In this document: positions 9,411 through 18,807 of the stretch, one piece after another | Layout of the letters: every line of letters starts with the position of its first letter | Numbering within the stretch: the stretch's first letter is position 1 | Assembly (NCBI RefSeq): GCF_020873895.1 | Contig: NZ_JAHWGT010000047.1 | Coordinates: forward strand, 1-47,729 | Direction of reading: 5' to 3' | DNA: 47,729 bases | Source of the DNA: Streptomyces sp. DH12 | GTDB lineage: Bacteria; Actinomycetota; Actinomycetes; Streptomycetales; Streptomycetaceae | The notes under the pieces: model-generated | Databases searched by the model: none | Told to the model about the DNA's origin: nothing | The model's input: only the letters and a program-made list of their open reading frames with translations | Made by a program: the position numbers and the translations under genes

Positions 9411-11624
9411 GTGCACCACCCGCCCGTCCCCGGCGCGCCCACCCCCGAGCCCGCGAAGGTGGACGAACCGACCGAACCGCGTGAGCCCCTGCCGCCCAAG
9501 CCCGACCAGAGCGGTCCGCAGACCGTCAGCCCCACCGGGCAGCCGACCGGCGCGGACCCGGCCCGGATGGCGCAGAGCGGCCCGTACCTGACCACGGCGC
9601 AGGGCGCGCGGCTGTACGACACCGACCACTCGCTGAAGGCGGGGGCGCGCGGTCCCGTGCTCCTCCAGGACCACCACCTGCGCGAGAAGATCACCCACTT
9701 CGACCACGAGCGCATCCCGGAGCGGGTGGTCCACGCCCGCGGCGCCGCCGCCCACGGCGTCTTCCAGGGGTACGGCACGGCCTCCGGCGTCTGCCGGGCC
9801 GCGTTCCTCGGCAAGGGCGTGGAGACGCCCGTCTTCGTCCGCTTCTCCACGGTCCTCGGTTCGCGCGGTTCGGCGGACACCGTCCGCGACACCCGCGGCT
9901 TCGCCACGAAGTTCTACACCAGCGAGGGCACCTTCGACCTGGTCGGCAACAACATCCCGGTCTTCTTCATCCAGGACGCGATCAAGTTCCCCGACGTCAT
10001 CCACGCCGGCAAGCCGCACCCCGACCGGGAGATCCCGCAGGCGCAGAGCGCCCACGACACCTTCTGGGACTTCGTCACCCTGCACACCGAGGCCACGCAC
10101 CACACCCTGTGGAACATGTCCGACCGGGGGATCCCGCGCTCCTACCGGATGATGGAGGGCTTCGGCGTCCACACCTTCCGCCTGGTCGACGCGGAGGGCC
10201 GCACCACGCTGGCCAAGTTCCACTGGAAGCCGAAGCTGGGCGTCCACTCGCTGGTCTGGGAGGAGGCCCAGATCATCAACGGCGTCGACCCCGACTTCCA
10301 CCGCCGCGACCTGGCCGACGCCATCGAGGCCGGCGCGTACCCGCAGTGGGAGCTGGGCGTCCAGACCTTCCCCGACACCCCGGACCAGACGTTCGAGGGC
10401 ATCGACCTGCTCGACCCCACCAACATCGTCCCCGAGGAACTGGCGCCTGTGCAGCCGATCGGCCTGCTCACCCTCAACGCCAACCCCTCGAACTACTTCG
10501 CCGAGACCGAGCAGGTCGCCTTCCACCCCGGCCACCTCGTCCCGGGCATCGACATCACCGACGACCCGCTGCTCGCCGGGCGGCTCTTCTCGTACCTCGA
10601 CACGCAGATCAGCCGGCTCGGCGGGCCGAACTTCGGCCAGCTCCCGATCAACCGCCCGCACGCCCCGGTCAACGACATGCTCCGCGACGGCATGCACCAG
10701 ACGGCGGTCCACCGCGGCGTCGCCCCGTACCGCCCGAACTCGCTCGACGGCGGCTGCCCCTTCCTGGCCGGGGCGGACACCGGCGCGTACGTGGAGACGC
10801 CCGTCGAGGTCCCGGCGGCCCGCAAGGTCCGTGAGGCGCCCGAGTCGTTCGCCGACCACTTCAGCCAGCCGCGCCGCTTCTGGCTCAGCATGACCCCCGC
10901 CGAGCGCGAGCACATCATCGGCGCCTACACCTTCGAGCTGGGCAAGTGCCACGAGCAGGCGATCAAGGAGCGCGGCCTGCGGGTCCTCGCCGGCATCGAC
11001 GCCGAGCTGTGCCGGCGGGTCGCCCAGGGCCTCGGCCTCCCGGCGCCCGAGCCGACCGTGGCGCCGACCGACGTCGAACCGAGCCCCGCCCTGTCTCAGC
11101 TGGGCCGGACCTGGCCGGTCGAGGGCCGCGTCGTCGGCATCGTCACGGGGCCCGACGGCGACCTGGACGGGGTGCGGGCGGTACGCCGGGCCGCGCTGGA
11201 GGCGGGTCTCGTCCCGCTGGTCGTCGCCCCGGCGGGCGGCGTGCTCGACGCGGACGGCGACGAGCCGGTGACCGTCCAGCGGACGTTCGCCACGGCCCGC
11301 TCCACGGAGTTCGACGCGCTGCTCCTGGCGGGCGTGCCGGGGCCGGGGGCCGACGCCTACGGCGCCCGCGACGCCAAGGCCGGCGGTGCCCCGGCGGGCG
11401 CGACGGCCAGTGACCCGCGGGTGCTGCTGATGGCCGCCGAGGCGTTCCGGCACGCGAAGCCCCTCGCCGCCTGGGCGGGCGGCGACGCGGTCCTGCGGGC
11501 GGCCGGGGTGCCGGCGGACGCGCCCGGCGTGCTCGTGGCGGAGGACGGCGAGCGCGCGCTGGGCGACGTCCTGGGCCTGCTCGCCCGGCACCGCGTCTGG
11601 GAGCGCTTCCCCGCGGAGGTCTGA
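9411..11624 (+). CDS. katE: Large-subunit (HPII-type) catalase with C-terminal flavodoxin/DJ-1-like domain
   Basis: A 737-aa monofunctional haem catalase of the large-subunit clade. The distal His is H108 ([12 protein letters not shown]), the catalytic Asn lies in [10 protein letters not shown] (N180/N181), and the proximal haem-ligand Tyr is Y395 in [12 protein letters not shown]. After about residue 560 comes the extra C-terminal domain ([17 protein letters not shown] to the end), related to class I glutamine amidotransferase/DJ-1 folds and characteristic of HPII. The start GTG at 9411 has an ideal AGGAGG 5 bases upstream. The first 60 residues are a Pro/Glu-rich arm that usually wraps the tetramer. 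It has its own terminator at 11635-11666. Regulation by oxidative or developmental stress is likely from the family but not visible here. Confidence 0.94.
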   Translation: MHHPPVPGAPTPEPAKVDEPTEPREPLPPKPDQSGPQTVSPTGQPTGADPARMAQSGPYLTTAQGARLYDTDHSLKAGARGPVLLQDHHLREKITHFDHERIPERVVHARGAAAHGVFQGYGTASGVCRAAFLGKGVETPVFVRFSTVLGSRGSADTVRDTRGFATKFYTSEGTFDLVGNNIPVFFIQDAIKFPDVIHAGKPHPDREIPQAQSAHDTFWDFVTLHTEATHHTLWNMSDRGIPRSYRMMEGFGVHTFRLVDAEGRTTLAKFHWKPKLGVHSLVWEEAQIINGVDPDFHRRDLADAIEAGAYPQWELGVQTFPDTPDQTFEGIDLLDPTNIVPEELAPVQPIGLLTLNANPSNYFAETEQVAFHPGHLVPGIDITDDPLLAGRLFSYLDTQISRLGGPNFGQLPINRPHAPVNDMLRDGMHQTAVHRGVAPYRPNSLDGGCPFLAGADTGAYVETPVEVPAARKVREAPESFADHFSQPRRFWLSMTPAEREHIIGAYTFELGKCHEQAIKERGLRVLAGIDAELCRRVAQGLGLPAPEPTVAPTDVEPSPALSQLGRTWPVEGRVVGIVTGPDGDLDGVRAVRRAALEAGLVPLVVAPAGGVLDADGDEPVTVQRTFATARSTEFDALLLAGVPGPGADAYGARDAKAGGAPAGATASDPRVLLMAAEAFRHAKPLAAWAGGDAVLRAAGVPADAPGVLVAEDGERALGDVLGLLARHRVWERFPAEV

Positions 11625-11634
11625 CCGCCCACCC

Positions 11635-11666
11635 GGGCCGGGACGGGGCGCACCCCGTCCCGGCCC
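11635..11666. terminator. Hairpin between katE and RNase D gene
   Basis: A perfect 14-bp stem (11635-11648 with 11653-11666) with a CGCA loop, between convergent genes, so it may act in both directions. Confidence 0.8.
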
Positions 11667-11724
11667 CGGGCGGCCGATGGCGGGGTGCGTGCCGTCCCGG
11701 CCCCGGAAGGACGGCGGCGCGGGC

Positions 11725-13023
11725 TCAGGCCTGCGTGACGCGCAGGGCCTTCACCAGGACGGGGGTGACCTGCTCCACCTGCCAGGGGCGGGCGCCGTAC
11801 TGGTCGAGGACCTCGGCCACCGTCTCCGGCGTCGGGTCCTGCGGGGGCTCCCAGCAGACGCGGCGCACCGTGTCCGGGGTGATCAGGTTCTCCTGCGGCA
11901 GGTTGAGCGACTCGGCCAGCGCCGAGATCGCCGTGCGTGCCGCGGACAGGCGGGCCGCGGCCACCGGGTCCTTGTCCGCCCAGGCGCGCGGCGGCGGCGG
12001 GCCGGTGACGGCCTGGCCGGGCTGGGGCAGCTGCGCCTCGGGCAGCGCCCTGGCCCGGTCGACGGCGGCCTGCCACTGCTCCAGCTGCCGGCGCCCCGTG
12101 CGCGAGCCGAAGCCCGGCAGGGCGGTCAGCGTCTGCACGTTCACCGGGAGGGCGAGCGCGGCCTCGACGATCGCGGCGTCGCTGAGGACCTTGCCGGGCG
12201 ACACGTCGCGGCGCTGCGCGATCCGGTCACGGGCGGTCCACAGCTCCCGGACCACCGCCATCTGCCGGCGGCGGCGCACCTTGTGCATGCCGGAGGTGCG
12301 GCGCCAGGGGTCCTTGCGGGGCGGCGGGGGAGGGGCGGAGGCGATGGCGTCGAACTCCTGGCGGGCCCATTCGAGCTTCCCCTGCCGGTCGAGCTCCTTC
12401 TCCAGCGCGTCGCGCAGGTCGACGAGGAGTTCGACGTCGAGCGCGGCGTACCGCAGCCAGGGCTCGGGCAGGGGGCGGGTCGACCAGTCCACGGCCGAGT
12501 GGCCCTTCTCCAGGACGTACCCGAGGACGGACTCGACCATCGCGCCGAGGCCGACCCGGGGGAAGCCCGCGAGGCGGCCGGCCAGCTCCGTGTCGAACAG
12601 CTCGGTGGGGACCATGCCTATGTCCCGCAGGCACGGCAGGTCCTGGGTGGCCGCGTGGAGGATCCACTCCGTGTCGGCGAGCGCGTCGCCGAGGGCGGAC
12701 AGGTCGGGGCAGCCCACCGGGTCGACGAGCGCGGTGCCGGCTCCCTCACGGCGCAGCTGCACCAGGTAGGCGCGCTGTCCGTAGCGGTAGCCGGAGGCCC
12801 GCTCGGCGTCGACGGCGACCGGTCCGGTACCGGCGGCGAAGGCTTCGATCACCCGCGCCAGTGCCTCGGCGTCGGCGACCACCGGGGGGACCCCCTCGCG
12901 GGGCTCCAGCAGGGGGATCGGGTCCGGGCCGGGGCCTCCGTCGGCTGCGACGCCGTCGTCCGGAGGGCCGCCCCCGGGGGTTCGCAGTGGTGTGTCTGCT
13001 GCGGTGTCTTGGGCGTCGGTCAC
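11725..13023 (-). CDS. RNase D-like 3'-5' exonuclease with HRDC domain
   Basis: A 432-aa protein. The DEDDy exonuclease domain spans about 60-235: the first motif is PVAVDAERASGYRYG, the second includes HAATQDLPCL, and the third ends with LRYAALDVELLVDL carrying the Tyr and Asp of the DEDDy type. One HRDC domain follows (about 250-330, RELWTARDRIAQRRDVSPG to ALPGFG), and the C-terminal 90 residues are actinobacteria-specific. The first 45 residues are Pro/Gly/Asp-rich and probably disordered. RNase D trims tRNA and other RNA 3' ends. The GTG start at 13023 lies 6 nt after a TACCCT -10-like box, suggesting a leaderless transcript. Substrate in Streptomyces is unproven. Confidence 0.88.
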   Translation of the reverse strand: MTDAQDTAADTPLRTPGGGPPDDGVAADGGPGPDPIPLLEPREGVPPVVADAEALARVIEAFAAGTGPVAVDAERASGYRYGQRAYLVQLRREGAGTALVDPVGCPDLSALGDALADTEWILHAATQDLPCLRDIGMVPTELFDTELAGRLAGFPRVGLGAMVESVLGYVLEKGHSAVDWSTRPLPEPWLRYAALDVELLVDLRDALEKELDRQGKLEWARQEFDAIASAPPPPPRKDPWRRTSGMHKVRRRRQMAVVRELWTARDRIAQRRDVSPGKVLSDAAIVEAALALPVNVQTLTALPGFGSRTGRRQLEQWQAAVDRARALPEAQLPQPGQAVTGPPPPRAWADKDPVAAARLSAARTAISALAESLNLPQENLITPDTVRRVCWEPPQDPTPETVAEVLDQYGARPWQVEQVTPVLVKALRVTQA

Positions 13024-13035
13024 CTGTCAAGGGTA
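13024..13035 (-). promoter_or_regulatory. -10 box for leaderless RNase D-like gene
   Basis: TACCCT (13035-13030, minus strand) is followed by 6 nt and then the GTG start, the geometry expected of leaderless mRNAs. Confidence 0.45.
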
Positions 13036-13070
13036 TCCGTGAACGGCGGGCGGGGGAGGGGGTGGCGGGT

Positions 13071-13733
13071 TCAGTGGATGATGCCGGTGCGCAGCGCGAC
13101 CGCGACCATGCCGGCCCGGTCGCCGGTGCCCAGCTTGCGGGCGATGCGGGCGAGGTGGCTCTTCACCGTGAGCGCGGACAGGCCCATGGAGACGCCGATG
13201 GCCTTGTTCGACTGGCCCTCCGCCACCAGTCTCAGGACCTCGACCTCGCGGCCGGAGAGCTCGCGGTAGCCGCCCGGGTGGCTCGGGGCACCCGGGGGGC
13301 GGCGGTGGAGGCGGGCGGCCGCGGCGCCGATGGGGGCGGCGCCGGGGCGGGTGGGGTGGCCGATGTTGGTGCGGGTGCCGGTGACGACGTATCCCTTGAC
13401 GCCGCCGGCGAGGGCGTTGCGGACGGCGCCGATGTCGTCGGCGGCGGACAGGGCCAGGCCGTTGGGCCAGCCGGCGGCACGGGTCTCGGACAGGAGGGTG
13501 AGTCCGGAACCGTCGGGCAGGTGGACGTCGGCGACGCAGATGTCGCGCGGGTTTCCGATACGGGGGCGGGCCTCCGCGATGGACGACGCCTCGATCACGT
13601 CACGCACTCCGAGGGCCCACAGGTGGCGGGTCACGGTGGAGCGGACGCGCGGGTCGGCCACGACGACCATGGCCGTCGGCTTGTTCGGGCGGTAGGCGAC
13701 CAGGCTTGCGGGCTGCTCGAGGAGAACGGACAC
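13071..13733 (-). CDS. whiI: Sporulation response regulator WhiI
   Basis: A 220-aa protein with an N-terminal receiver-like domain (about 20-125) and a C-terminal LuxR/FixJ helix-turn-helix (about 155-215, LSGREVEVLRLVAEGQSNKAIG). It matches my memory of WhiI, the late-sporulation regulator needed for septation and spore maturation. The likely phosphoacceptor is D69 (CVADVHLPDGSG) and K113 is present, but the N-terminal acidic pair is reduced to a single Asp (D27), so the pocket is atypical, as described for WhiI. Known biology has WhiI act with the orphan regulator BldM. No kinase gene is adjacent. Its promoter (13810-13837) fits SigWhiG dependence. Confidence 0.92.
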   Translation of the reverse strand: MSVLLEQPASLVAYRPNKPTAMVVVADPRVRSTVTRHLWALGVRDVIEASSIAEARPRIGNPRDICVADVHLPDGSGLTLLSETRAAGWPNGLALSAADDIGAVRNALAGGVKGYVVTGTRTNIGHPTRPGAAPIGAAAARLHRRPPGAPSHPGGYRELSGREVEVLRLVAEGQSNKAIGVSMGLSALTVKSHLARIARKLGTGDRAGMVAVALRTGIIH

Positions 13734-13809
13734 CAGGCCTCCTGGGAAGGTGCGGACACTGCCGGCCCGGGGGTGGCCGGGGCGAGCCGTGTGGATAGGG
13801 TCACAGACC

Positions 13810-13837
13810 TCTTCGGCAGCAATCGCGTCCGCCTTTA
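13810..13837 (-). promoter_or_regulatory. SigWhiG-type promoter of whiI
   Basis: Minus strand: TAAAG (13837-13833), a 15-nt spacer, then GCCGAAGA (13817-13810). The SigWhiG consensus is close to TAAA-N15/16-GCCGATAA, so this matches the -35 fully and six of eight -10 bases. It sits about 77 nt before the whiI ATG, and whiI is an established SigWhiG target. Confidence 0.8.
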
Positions 13838-14143
13838 GAGGAAGATCACGATTTGGTGAGTAACAATTGGGGCAATTCGGACGGGTGATCGATCATCCTA
13901 CGAATGAGCCGCCCCCCGTACCCCCGCCGTCCCCCACTCCCCAGCAGACGCCCGATTCCCCTTCCCGCCGAGGGGTGCCGCCGCGTGGTCGGGTCATCGA
14001 CGGGTTGACGTGACGTGACGTGGCGGCCCCAGCTCCGCGCGGCGACCACATGCTCGGGACCGACCGCAGTCGAAGCCGCCCGCGACCAGACCCGGCCCGG
14101 CCCGAACCCGGGCCGTCCCACGCCGCGGCCGGCGGTCGCGGGC
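13838..14143. other. Intergenic region upstream of whiI
   Basis: About 300 bp between the whiI promoter and the DUF3000 stop codon. The first 70 bp are AT-rich for this genome and include a perfect TGATCGATCA palindrome near 13885-13894, which may be a regulator site for whiI. The rest shows no convincing coding frame. Confidence 0.5.
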
Positions 14144-14818
14144 CTACGGGTGGTGCGGGCCGCGGCGCTGGGGGAGGGAGACCACCCCGGCCGTGCCCTC
14201 CGCCGGGCCGCCCGGCCCCGACGGCGGCAGCCCCGCCACCTGGCACAGCAGGTCGCCCCACGCCGCGAGGTGCGCCGCCGTGTCCGGCACCCCGCTCCGG
14301 CCCTCCTGCGGCGTCCAGGACGCCCGGATCTCGATCTGCGTCGCCGGGCGGCGCTCCGCCAGCCCGCCGAAGTAGTGCGAACCGGCCCGCGTGACCGTCC
14401 CGCTCGCCTCCGCGTACGACAGGCCGCGCGCCTGGAGCGCCCCCGTCAGCCACGACCAGCACACCTCCGGCAGCAGCGGGTCCGCCGCCATCTCCGGCTC
14501 CAGCTCGGCCCGTACCAGCGTCACCAGGCGGAACGCCCCGTGCCACGCCTCGTGCCCCGCCGGGTCGTGCAGCAGCACCAGCCGGCCGTCCGCGAGGTCC
14601 TGGCCGTCCAGGACCGCCGTCGCCTCCAGTGCGTAGGCGTACGGCGCGAGCCGCCGGGGCGGCGGCGACGGCTCCACCTCCAGCTCCGGGCGGAGCCGCG
14701 CCACCCGGAGCGCGTCGACCGCGAGCCGGAAAACGGGCGGCACCGCGTCACCGTCCCCGCCGCCCGTGCCCTCGGTGCCGTCGGAGTGATCGGAGAACTG
14801 TTCCTGAGCCGCAGCCAT
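14144..14818 (-). CDS. DUF3000 family protein
   Basis: A 224-aa actinobacterial protein. After a Gly/Asp-rich leader of about 25 residues, the conserved body starts at [33 protein letters not shown]. It continues with a [17 protein letters not shown] segment, a [13 protein letters not shown] region and an IEIRASWTP strand. No catalytic motif, membrane helix or signal peptide is visible. The gene is divergent from hemE, with 105 bp between the starts. The conserved position next to whiI, RNase D and hemE is typical of streptomycetes, but the function is unknown. Confidence 0.85.
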   Translation of the reverse strand: MAAAQEQFSDHSDGTEGTGGGDGDAVPPVFRLAVDALRVARLRPELEVEPSPPPRRLAPYAYALEATAVLDGQDLADGRLVLLHDPAGHEAWHGAFRLVTLVRAELEPEMAADPLLPEVCWSWLTGALQARGLSYAEASGTVTRAGSHYFGGLAERRPATQIEIRASWTPQEGRSGVPDTAAHLAAWGDLLCQVAGLPPSGPGGPAEGTAGVVSLPQRRGPHHP

Positions 14819-14923
14819 GCGGGGAAGAGTAGGCGGAACGGGGCCCGCGCGCAGGGAGGGACACCCGCACCCGCGCGGGCCGCCGGGCACGGCCGCGCGC
14901 CCGCCCGTGCGAAGATTCTGGGC

Positions 14924-15988
14924 GTGAGTGCCAACACCCGCCCCTCGGGCCCCCCGACGCAGACGTACGACTCCGCCTTCCTCCGGGCGTGCCGGCGCGA
15001 GCCGGTGCCGCACACGCCGGTCTGGTTCATGCGCCAGGCGGGGCGCTCGCTCCCCGAGTACCTCAAGGTGCGCGAGGGCATCCCCATGCTGGAGTCCTGC
15101 ATGCGGCCCGAGCTGGTCACGGAGATCACGCTCCAGCCCGTGCGCCGCCACCGGGTGGACGCGGCGATCTTCTTCAGCGACATCGTCGTACCGCTCAAGG
15201 CGATCGGCGTCGACCTCGACATCAAGCCCGGGGTAGGCCCCGTCGTCGCCGAGCCGATCCGCCGCCGCGCGGACCTGGAGCGGCTGCGCGCGCTCACCCC
15301 GGACGACGTCGCCTACGTCACCGAGGCGATCGGCATGCTCACCGGCGAGCTCGGCGCCACCCCGCTGATCGGCTTCGCGGGCGCGCCTTTCACCCTCGCG
15401 AGCTACCTCGTCGAGGGCGGGCCCTCCCGCAACCACGAGAACACCAAGGCCCTCATGTACGGCGACCCGGAGCTGTGGGCCGACCTGCTCGACCGGCTCG
15501 CCGACATCACCGCCGCCTTCCTCAAGGTCCAGATCGAGGCCGGCGCCTCCGCCGTGCAGCTCTTCGACTCCTGGGTCGGCGCCCTCTCCCCGGCCGACTA
15601 CCGCCGCGCGGTCATGCCCGCCTCGGCGAAGGTCTTCGACGCGGTCGCCGGGTACGGCGTGCCCCGCATCCACTTCGGCGTCGGCACCGGCGAGCTGCTG
15701 GGCCTCATGGGCGAGGCGGGCGCCGACGTGGTCGGCGTCGACTGGCGCGTCCCGATGGACGAGGCCGCCCGCCGCGTCGGCCCCGGCAAGGCGCTCCAGG
15801 GCAACCTCGACCCGGCCGTCCTCTTCGCCCCGCGCGAGGCCGTCGAGGAGCAGGCCGACCGGGTGCTCCGGGCGGCGTCCGACCTGGAGGGCCACGTCTT
15901 CAACCTCGGCCACGGCGTCCTGCCCACGACCGACCCCGACGCGCTGACGCGGCTCGTGGAGTACGTCCACACCCACACCGCGCGGTAG
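14924..15988 (+). CDS. hemE: Uroporphyrinogen decarboxylase
   Basis: A 354-aa enzyme converting uroporphyrinogen III to coproporphyrinogen III, the branch point used by the coproporphyrin-dependent haem route. The signature [16 protein letters not shown] is near residue 30, and the second signature includes [18 protein letters not shown]. The catalytic-site region [13 protein letters not shown] and the C-terminal [16 protein letters not shown] are intact. The GTG at 14924 lies 6 nt after a weak -10-like AAGATT, with no Shine-Dalgarno, so it may be leaderless. hemY and hemQ, the later steps, lie about 4.5 kb to the right. Confidence 0.97.
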   Translation: MSANTRPSGPPTQTYDSAFLRACRREPVPHTPVWFMRQAGRSLPEYLKVREGIPMLESCMRPELVTEITLQPVRRHRVDAAIFFSDIVVPLKAIGVDLDIKPGVGPVVAEPIRRRADLERLRALTPDDVAYVTEAIGMLTGELGATPLIGFAGAPFTLASYLVEGGPSRNHENTKALMYGDPELWADLLDRLADITAAFLKVQIEAGASAVQLFDSWVGALSPADYRRAVMPASAKVFDAVAGYGVPRIHFGVGTGELLGLMGEAGADVVGVDWRVPMDEAARRVGPGKALQGNLDPAVLFAPREAVEEQADRVLRAASDLEGHVFNLGHGVLPTTDPDALTRLVEYVHTHTAR

Positions 15989-16214
15989 CCGTCCGGCCGG
16001 GCTCCCGGCGCCGGTCTTCCGGGCCGGGGGCCCTGGGGGGCTCTCGTCGATCGGGTGATCCGTCGCCCTGAGCGTGCTCAGCAGGGGGATTCGACCGACG
16101 GCCTCTCGGCTCCGTCACCGCCACCGCTGCCGCGCTCCTCGTCCGGCTCCGACCGTGACCGGAGCCGAAACCCGGGCGGAGCGATGGGTCCCTCGGCAGG
16201 GACGGCCCGTCGGC

Positions 16215-16625
16215 TCAGGAATCAAGCACGGCGGCGACGGCTTCGATCTCCACGAGCTGGCCGTCATAGCCGAGCACGGTGACACCCAGCAATGTGCTGG
16301 GCACGTCGTGGTCACCGAACGCGTCCCGGACGACCTCCCACGCCGTCACCAGGTCCTCCCGCCGGTGAGAGGCGACGAGGACACGGGTGCTGATGACGTC
16401 GCGCAGTGACGCGCCCGAGTCCGTCAGAGCGGTCCGCATGTTCTCCACGGCTTTGGCCGCCTGCCCCGCGAAGTCCCCGATCGCCGCAGTGGAGCCGTCC
16501 TCATTCAGAGGGCATGCCCCGGCCAGGAAGACCAGCCGCGACTCGGCCGGGGCCGTGGCCGCGTAGGCGTACTCCGCGACATCGGACAGGGAGGCGGAGC
16601 GGATCAATGTGACGGCACGCGGCAC
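16215..16625 (-). CDS. RidA/YjgF family protein
   Basis: A 136-aa protein of the RidA (reactive intermediate deaminase) superfamily. The core LVFLAGACPLNEDGSTAAIGDFAGQA is typical of the first strand and loop, followed by AVENMRTALTDSGASLRDVISTRVLV and the C-terminal PSTLLGVTVLGYDGQLVEIEAVA. Archetypal RidA has an Arg in the active site (usually in a PVRxxV context). Here the corresponding stretch reads VPSTLLGVTVL with no Arg, so this is likely a subfamily that does not hydrolyse 2-aminoacrylate. The start GTG at 16625 has a good AAAGGAAG upstream. It is convergent with hemE. Confidence 0.85.
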   Translation of the reverse strand: MPRAVTLIRSASLSDVAEYAYAATAPAESRLVFLAGACPLNEDGSTAAIGDFAGQAAKAVENMRTALTDSGASLRDVISTRVLVASHRREDLVTAWEVVRDAFGDHDVPSTLLGVTVLGYDGQLVEIEAVAAVLDS

Positions 16626-16773
16626 GGGCTTCCTTTCGCAGCGGTTCCGGGACACCCACGACCTTCTCAAAGGCCGACTCCGCGTTCGACGCATTTTCCT
16701 GGCCCGTCGACTCCCGTGACGGGGCACTGCCGCCAGCCGCCCAACGGGTCTTTCATGATCGAAGAGGCACCCC

Positions 16774-16992
16774 CTAGCCCGAGCAGGCGGTGCGCTGGGC
16801 CTCCTGCCACTCGCAGACGGGGCACAGCGTGGCGCCCCTGGTCGACTCGGGGTACTCGGTCGGCTCGCCGCAGAGCACGCAGTCGGCGAACGGCGGCCCG
16901 CCCTGGGTGCCCGCCGACGACGCGCCCGGTGTGCCCGACGCGTCGGGCGTTCCGCAGTACGCGCCCTCGTGGCCGTCTCGGATCTCGTCCAT
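16774..16992 (-). CDS. 72-aa zinc-ribbon-like hypothetical protein
   Basis: A small acidic protein starting MDEIRDGHEGAYCGTP. It has one CxxC pair at ADCVLCGEP and a second at TLCPVCEWQ, with a further Cys near each end, so a zinc ribbon is likely. The 40 residues before the first knuckle are Gly/Ser/Thr-rich and probably flexible. The ATG at 16992 is preceded by TACAGT with a 7-nt gap, so it may be leaderless. Function unknown. Confidence 0.68.
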   Translation of the reverse strand: MDEIRDGHEGAYCGTPDASGTPGASSAGTQGGPPFADCVLCGEPTEYPESTRGATLCPVCEWQEAQRTACSG

Positions 16993-17081
16993 GGGTACGA
17001 CTGTAGTCCTGCCGCCTCCCGTCGGAGCGGGTCGCCGGAGGCGCCCCCGAAAGGCCCGCGGCCGGCTGGCAGACTGGGGCC

Positions 17082-17801
17082 GTGACCAGCAACGACACCG
17101 AGACGCCCGGGAGCGAAGCCCGGGACGCCGCACCCCAGTTCGTCCTGCCCCTGGTGGTGCGGGTGGAGAAGACCGACCCGCCGGCCCGTACCGACGCGCT
17201 GGAGACGGCCGCGCGGGCCGTGCCGGTGCTGCTGACGGACGAGCGCGCCACCGGCGACGGCCCGTGGGCGCGGGCGGTCAGCGACTGGCAGGACGCCCGC
17301 ATCCGCAAGGTGGTCCGGCGGGCCAGGGGCGCGGAGTGGCGCCGCGCCGAGCGGCTGCCCGGCATCACGGTCACCGGGGAGGCGGCCGAGGTGCGGGTCT
17401 TCCCGCCCGTCCCCCTCGACGGCTGGCCGAAGGACCTGGCCCGCCTCCAGGTCTCCGGTACCGAACTCGACGACCCCGCAGGACCGCCCGCGCCCCCTCC
17501 CGCGCCGGGCGCCGGGCCGGGGCGTGCCGCGCTGTGGCTCAACCCGGGGCTGCGCATGTCGACCGGCAAGGAGATGGCGCAGGTCGGGCACGGCGCGCAG
17601 CTCCTGTGGTGGGCCATGGACGATGCGACCCGCGCCGCCTGGCGGGAGGCCGGCTTCCCGCTCGCCGTCCGTACGGCGCCGCCCGCGCGGTGGGCCGCCC
17701 TGGTGGACAGCGGCCGTCCCGTCGTCCGCGACGCGGGGTTCACGGAGATCGCGCCGGGCTCGGTGACCGTGGTCTGCGACTTCCCGCTCGGCGCGGTCTG
17801 A
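17082..17801 (+). CDS. PTH2-family (peptidyl-tRNA hydrolase 2-like) protein
   Basis: A 239-aa protein whose C-terminal 110 residues look like the PTH2 fold: LRMSTGKEMAQVGHGAQLL resembles the Lys-containing helix of PTH2, and AGFTEIAPGSVTVVCDFP resembles the terminal strand pair. The N-terminal half contains a second region of about 100 residues with an arginine-rich segment (ARIRKVVRRARGAEWRRAE), which may be a degenerate duplicate of the same fold or an RNA-binding addition. Standard PTH2 is about 115 aa, so this is a double-length variant. Its GTG is preceded by CAGACT at 6 nt. Hydrolase activity is inferred. Confidence 0.7.
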   Translation: MTSNDTETPGSEARDAAPQFVLPLVVRVEKTDPPARTDALETAARAVPVLLTDERATGDGPWARAVSDWQDARIRKVVRRARGAEWRRAERLPGITVTGEAAEVRVFPPVPLDGWPKDLARLQVSGTELDDPAGPPAPPPAPGAGPGRAALWLNPGLRMSTGKEMAQVGHGAQLLWWAMDDATRAAWREAGFPLAVRTAPPARWAALVDSGRPVVRDAGFTEIAPGSVTVVCDFPLGAV

Positions 17802-17899
17802 CGGTGCGCGCCCCGTCCGGGGCGTGACGTTGAACGCCCCGCCCGTCCCGTACGTACCTCCCAGCGCCGTGAGGCAGGTCGAACGGGTCGGGAGGCACA

Positions 17900-18664
17900 G
17901 TGCTGCGGCACATCAACGGAACGGCACTCATCGTCGCGGCGCTCGTCGCCACGGTCGCGGCGCTCGCGTTCCCCGTCTGGTCGTACGCCGACCGGTCGGG
18001 CACCGGGCAGGCCAACCTGAACGCGTCGTCCGTGGCCACCCAGTGGGGGCCGCTGTCGGCCACGGACCGGGACTTCCTCGTGAAGGTGCGGCTCGCCGGG
18101 CTGTGGGAGCTGCCCGCCGGGCAGCAGGCCGTCGAGCGGGCGCCGACGCAGGCCGTCAGGGACGCGGGCGACCACCTCGTGGTCGGCCACACCGACCTCG
18201 ACGAGCGCGCCCGCGACGTCGCGGCGAAGCTCGGCGTGGAGCTGCCGAACCAGCCCACCGAGGAGCAGCAGGGCTGGCTGCGGGAGCTGTCCGCGGCGAG
18301 CGGCGTCGAGTACGAGATCAAGTTCGCCAACCTGCTGCGCAACGCGCACGGCAAGGTCTTCGGCCTGGTCGCGCAGGTGCGGCACACCACCCGCAACAGT
18401 CTCATCCGCCAGCTCGCCTCGGACGCCAACCAGACCGTCCTGGACCACATCACGATGCTGGAGGCGACCGGCAGGGTCGACTTCGACGCGATCGCCAACG
18501 AGGCCGCGGGCCAGGCCACCGCCAGTCCCACCGGCCCGCCCCCGCCCAACGGCAACCTGCCGCCCGCTCCGGTCCCCGCCGTGCCCGCGCCCGGCCAGTC
18601 GTTCACGTCCGTGCCGTCGGCCCGACCGGGCCCGCCGACCTCGATCGAGACCTCCCGCCCGTGA
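17900..18664 (+). CDS. Secreted DUF4142 domain protein
   Basis: A 254-aa protein with an N-terminal hydrophobic segment (about 8-28, GTALIVAALVATVAALAFPVW) that is either a signal peptide or an anchor. The DUF4142 ferritin-like four-helix region spans about 50-200 and starts SATDRDFLVKVRLAGLWELPAGQQA. The final 55 residues are Pro-rich. The GTG start has a GGGAGG Shine-Dalgarno 5 nt upstream. Function of DUF4142 is not established. It lies just upstream of the DUF692 gene in the same direction. Confidence 0.82.
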   Translation: MLRHINGTALIVAALVATVAALAFPVWSYADRSGTGQANLNASSVATQWGPLSATDRDFLVKVRLAGLWELPAGQQAVERAPTQAVRDAGDHLVVGHTDLDERARDVAAKLGVELPNQPTEEQQGWLRELSAASGVEYEIKFANLLRNAHGKVFGLVAQVRHTTRNSLIRQLASDANQTVLDHITMLEATGRVDFDAIANEAAGQATASPTGPPPPNGNLPPAPVPAVPAPGQSFTSVPSARPGPPTSIETSRP

Positions 18665-18807
18665 GACCGGGGCCGGTCCGGACCGCCGGCCCCGCCCCCG
18701 GGGAGCGCCCGCCGAAGCTCAAATGAAGCTCTGAAAGCGGCGGGGCGCGGTTGGCGGCCCCCGCGGCGGGGCCAAGACCCCTCCAGCGGCACGGAGAGGG
18801 GGAGAGG

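Noticed and set aside
13846-14121. 91-codon open frame between whiI and the DUF3000 gene
   Set aside because: Arg/Gly-rich composition without homology, overlapping the likely regulatory region of whiI.
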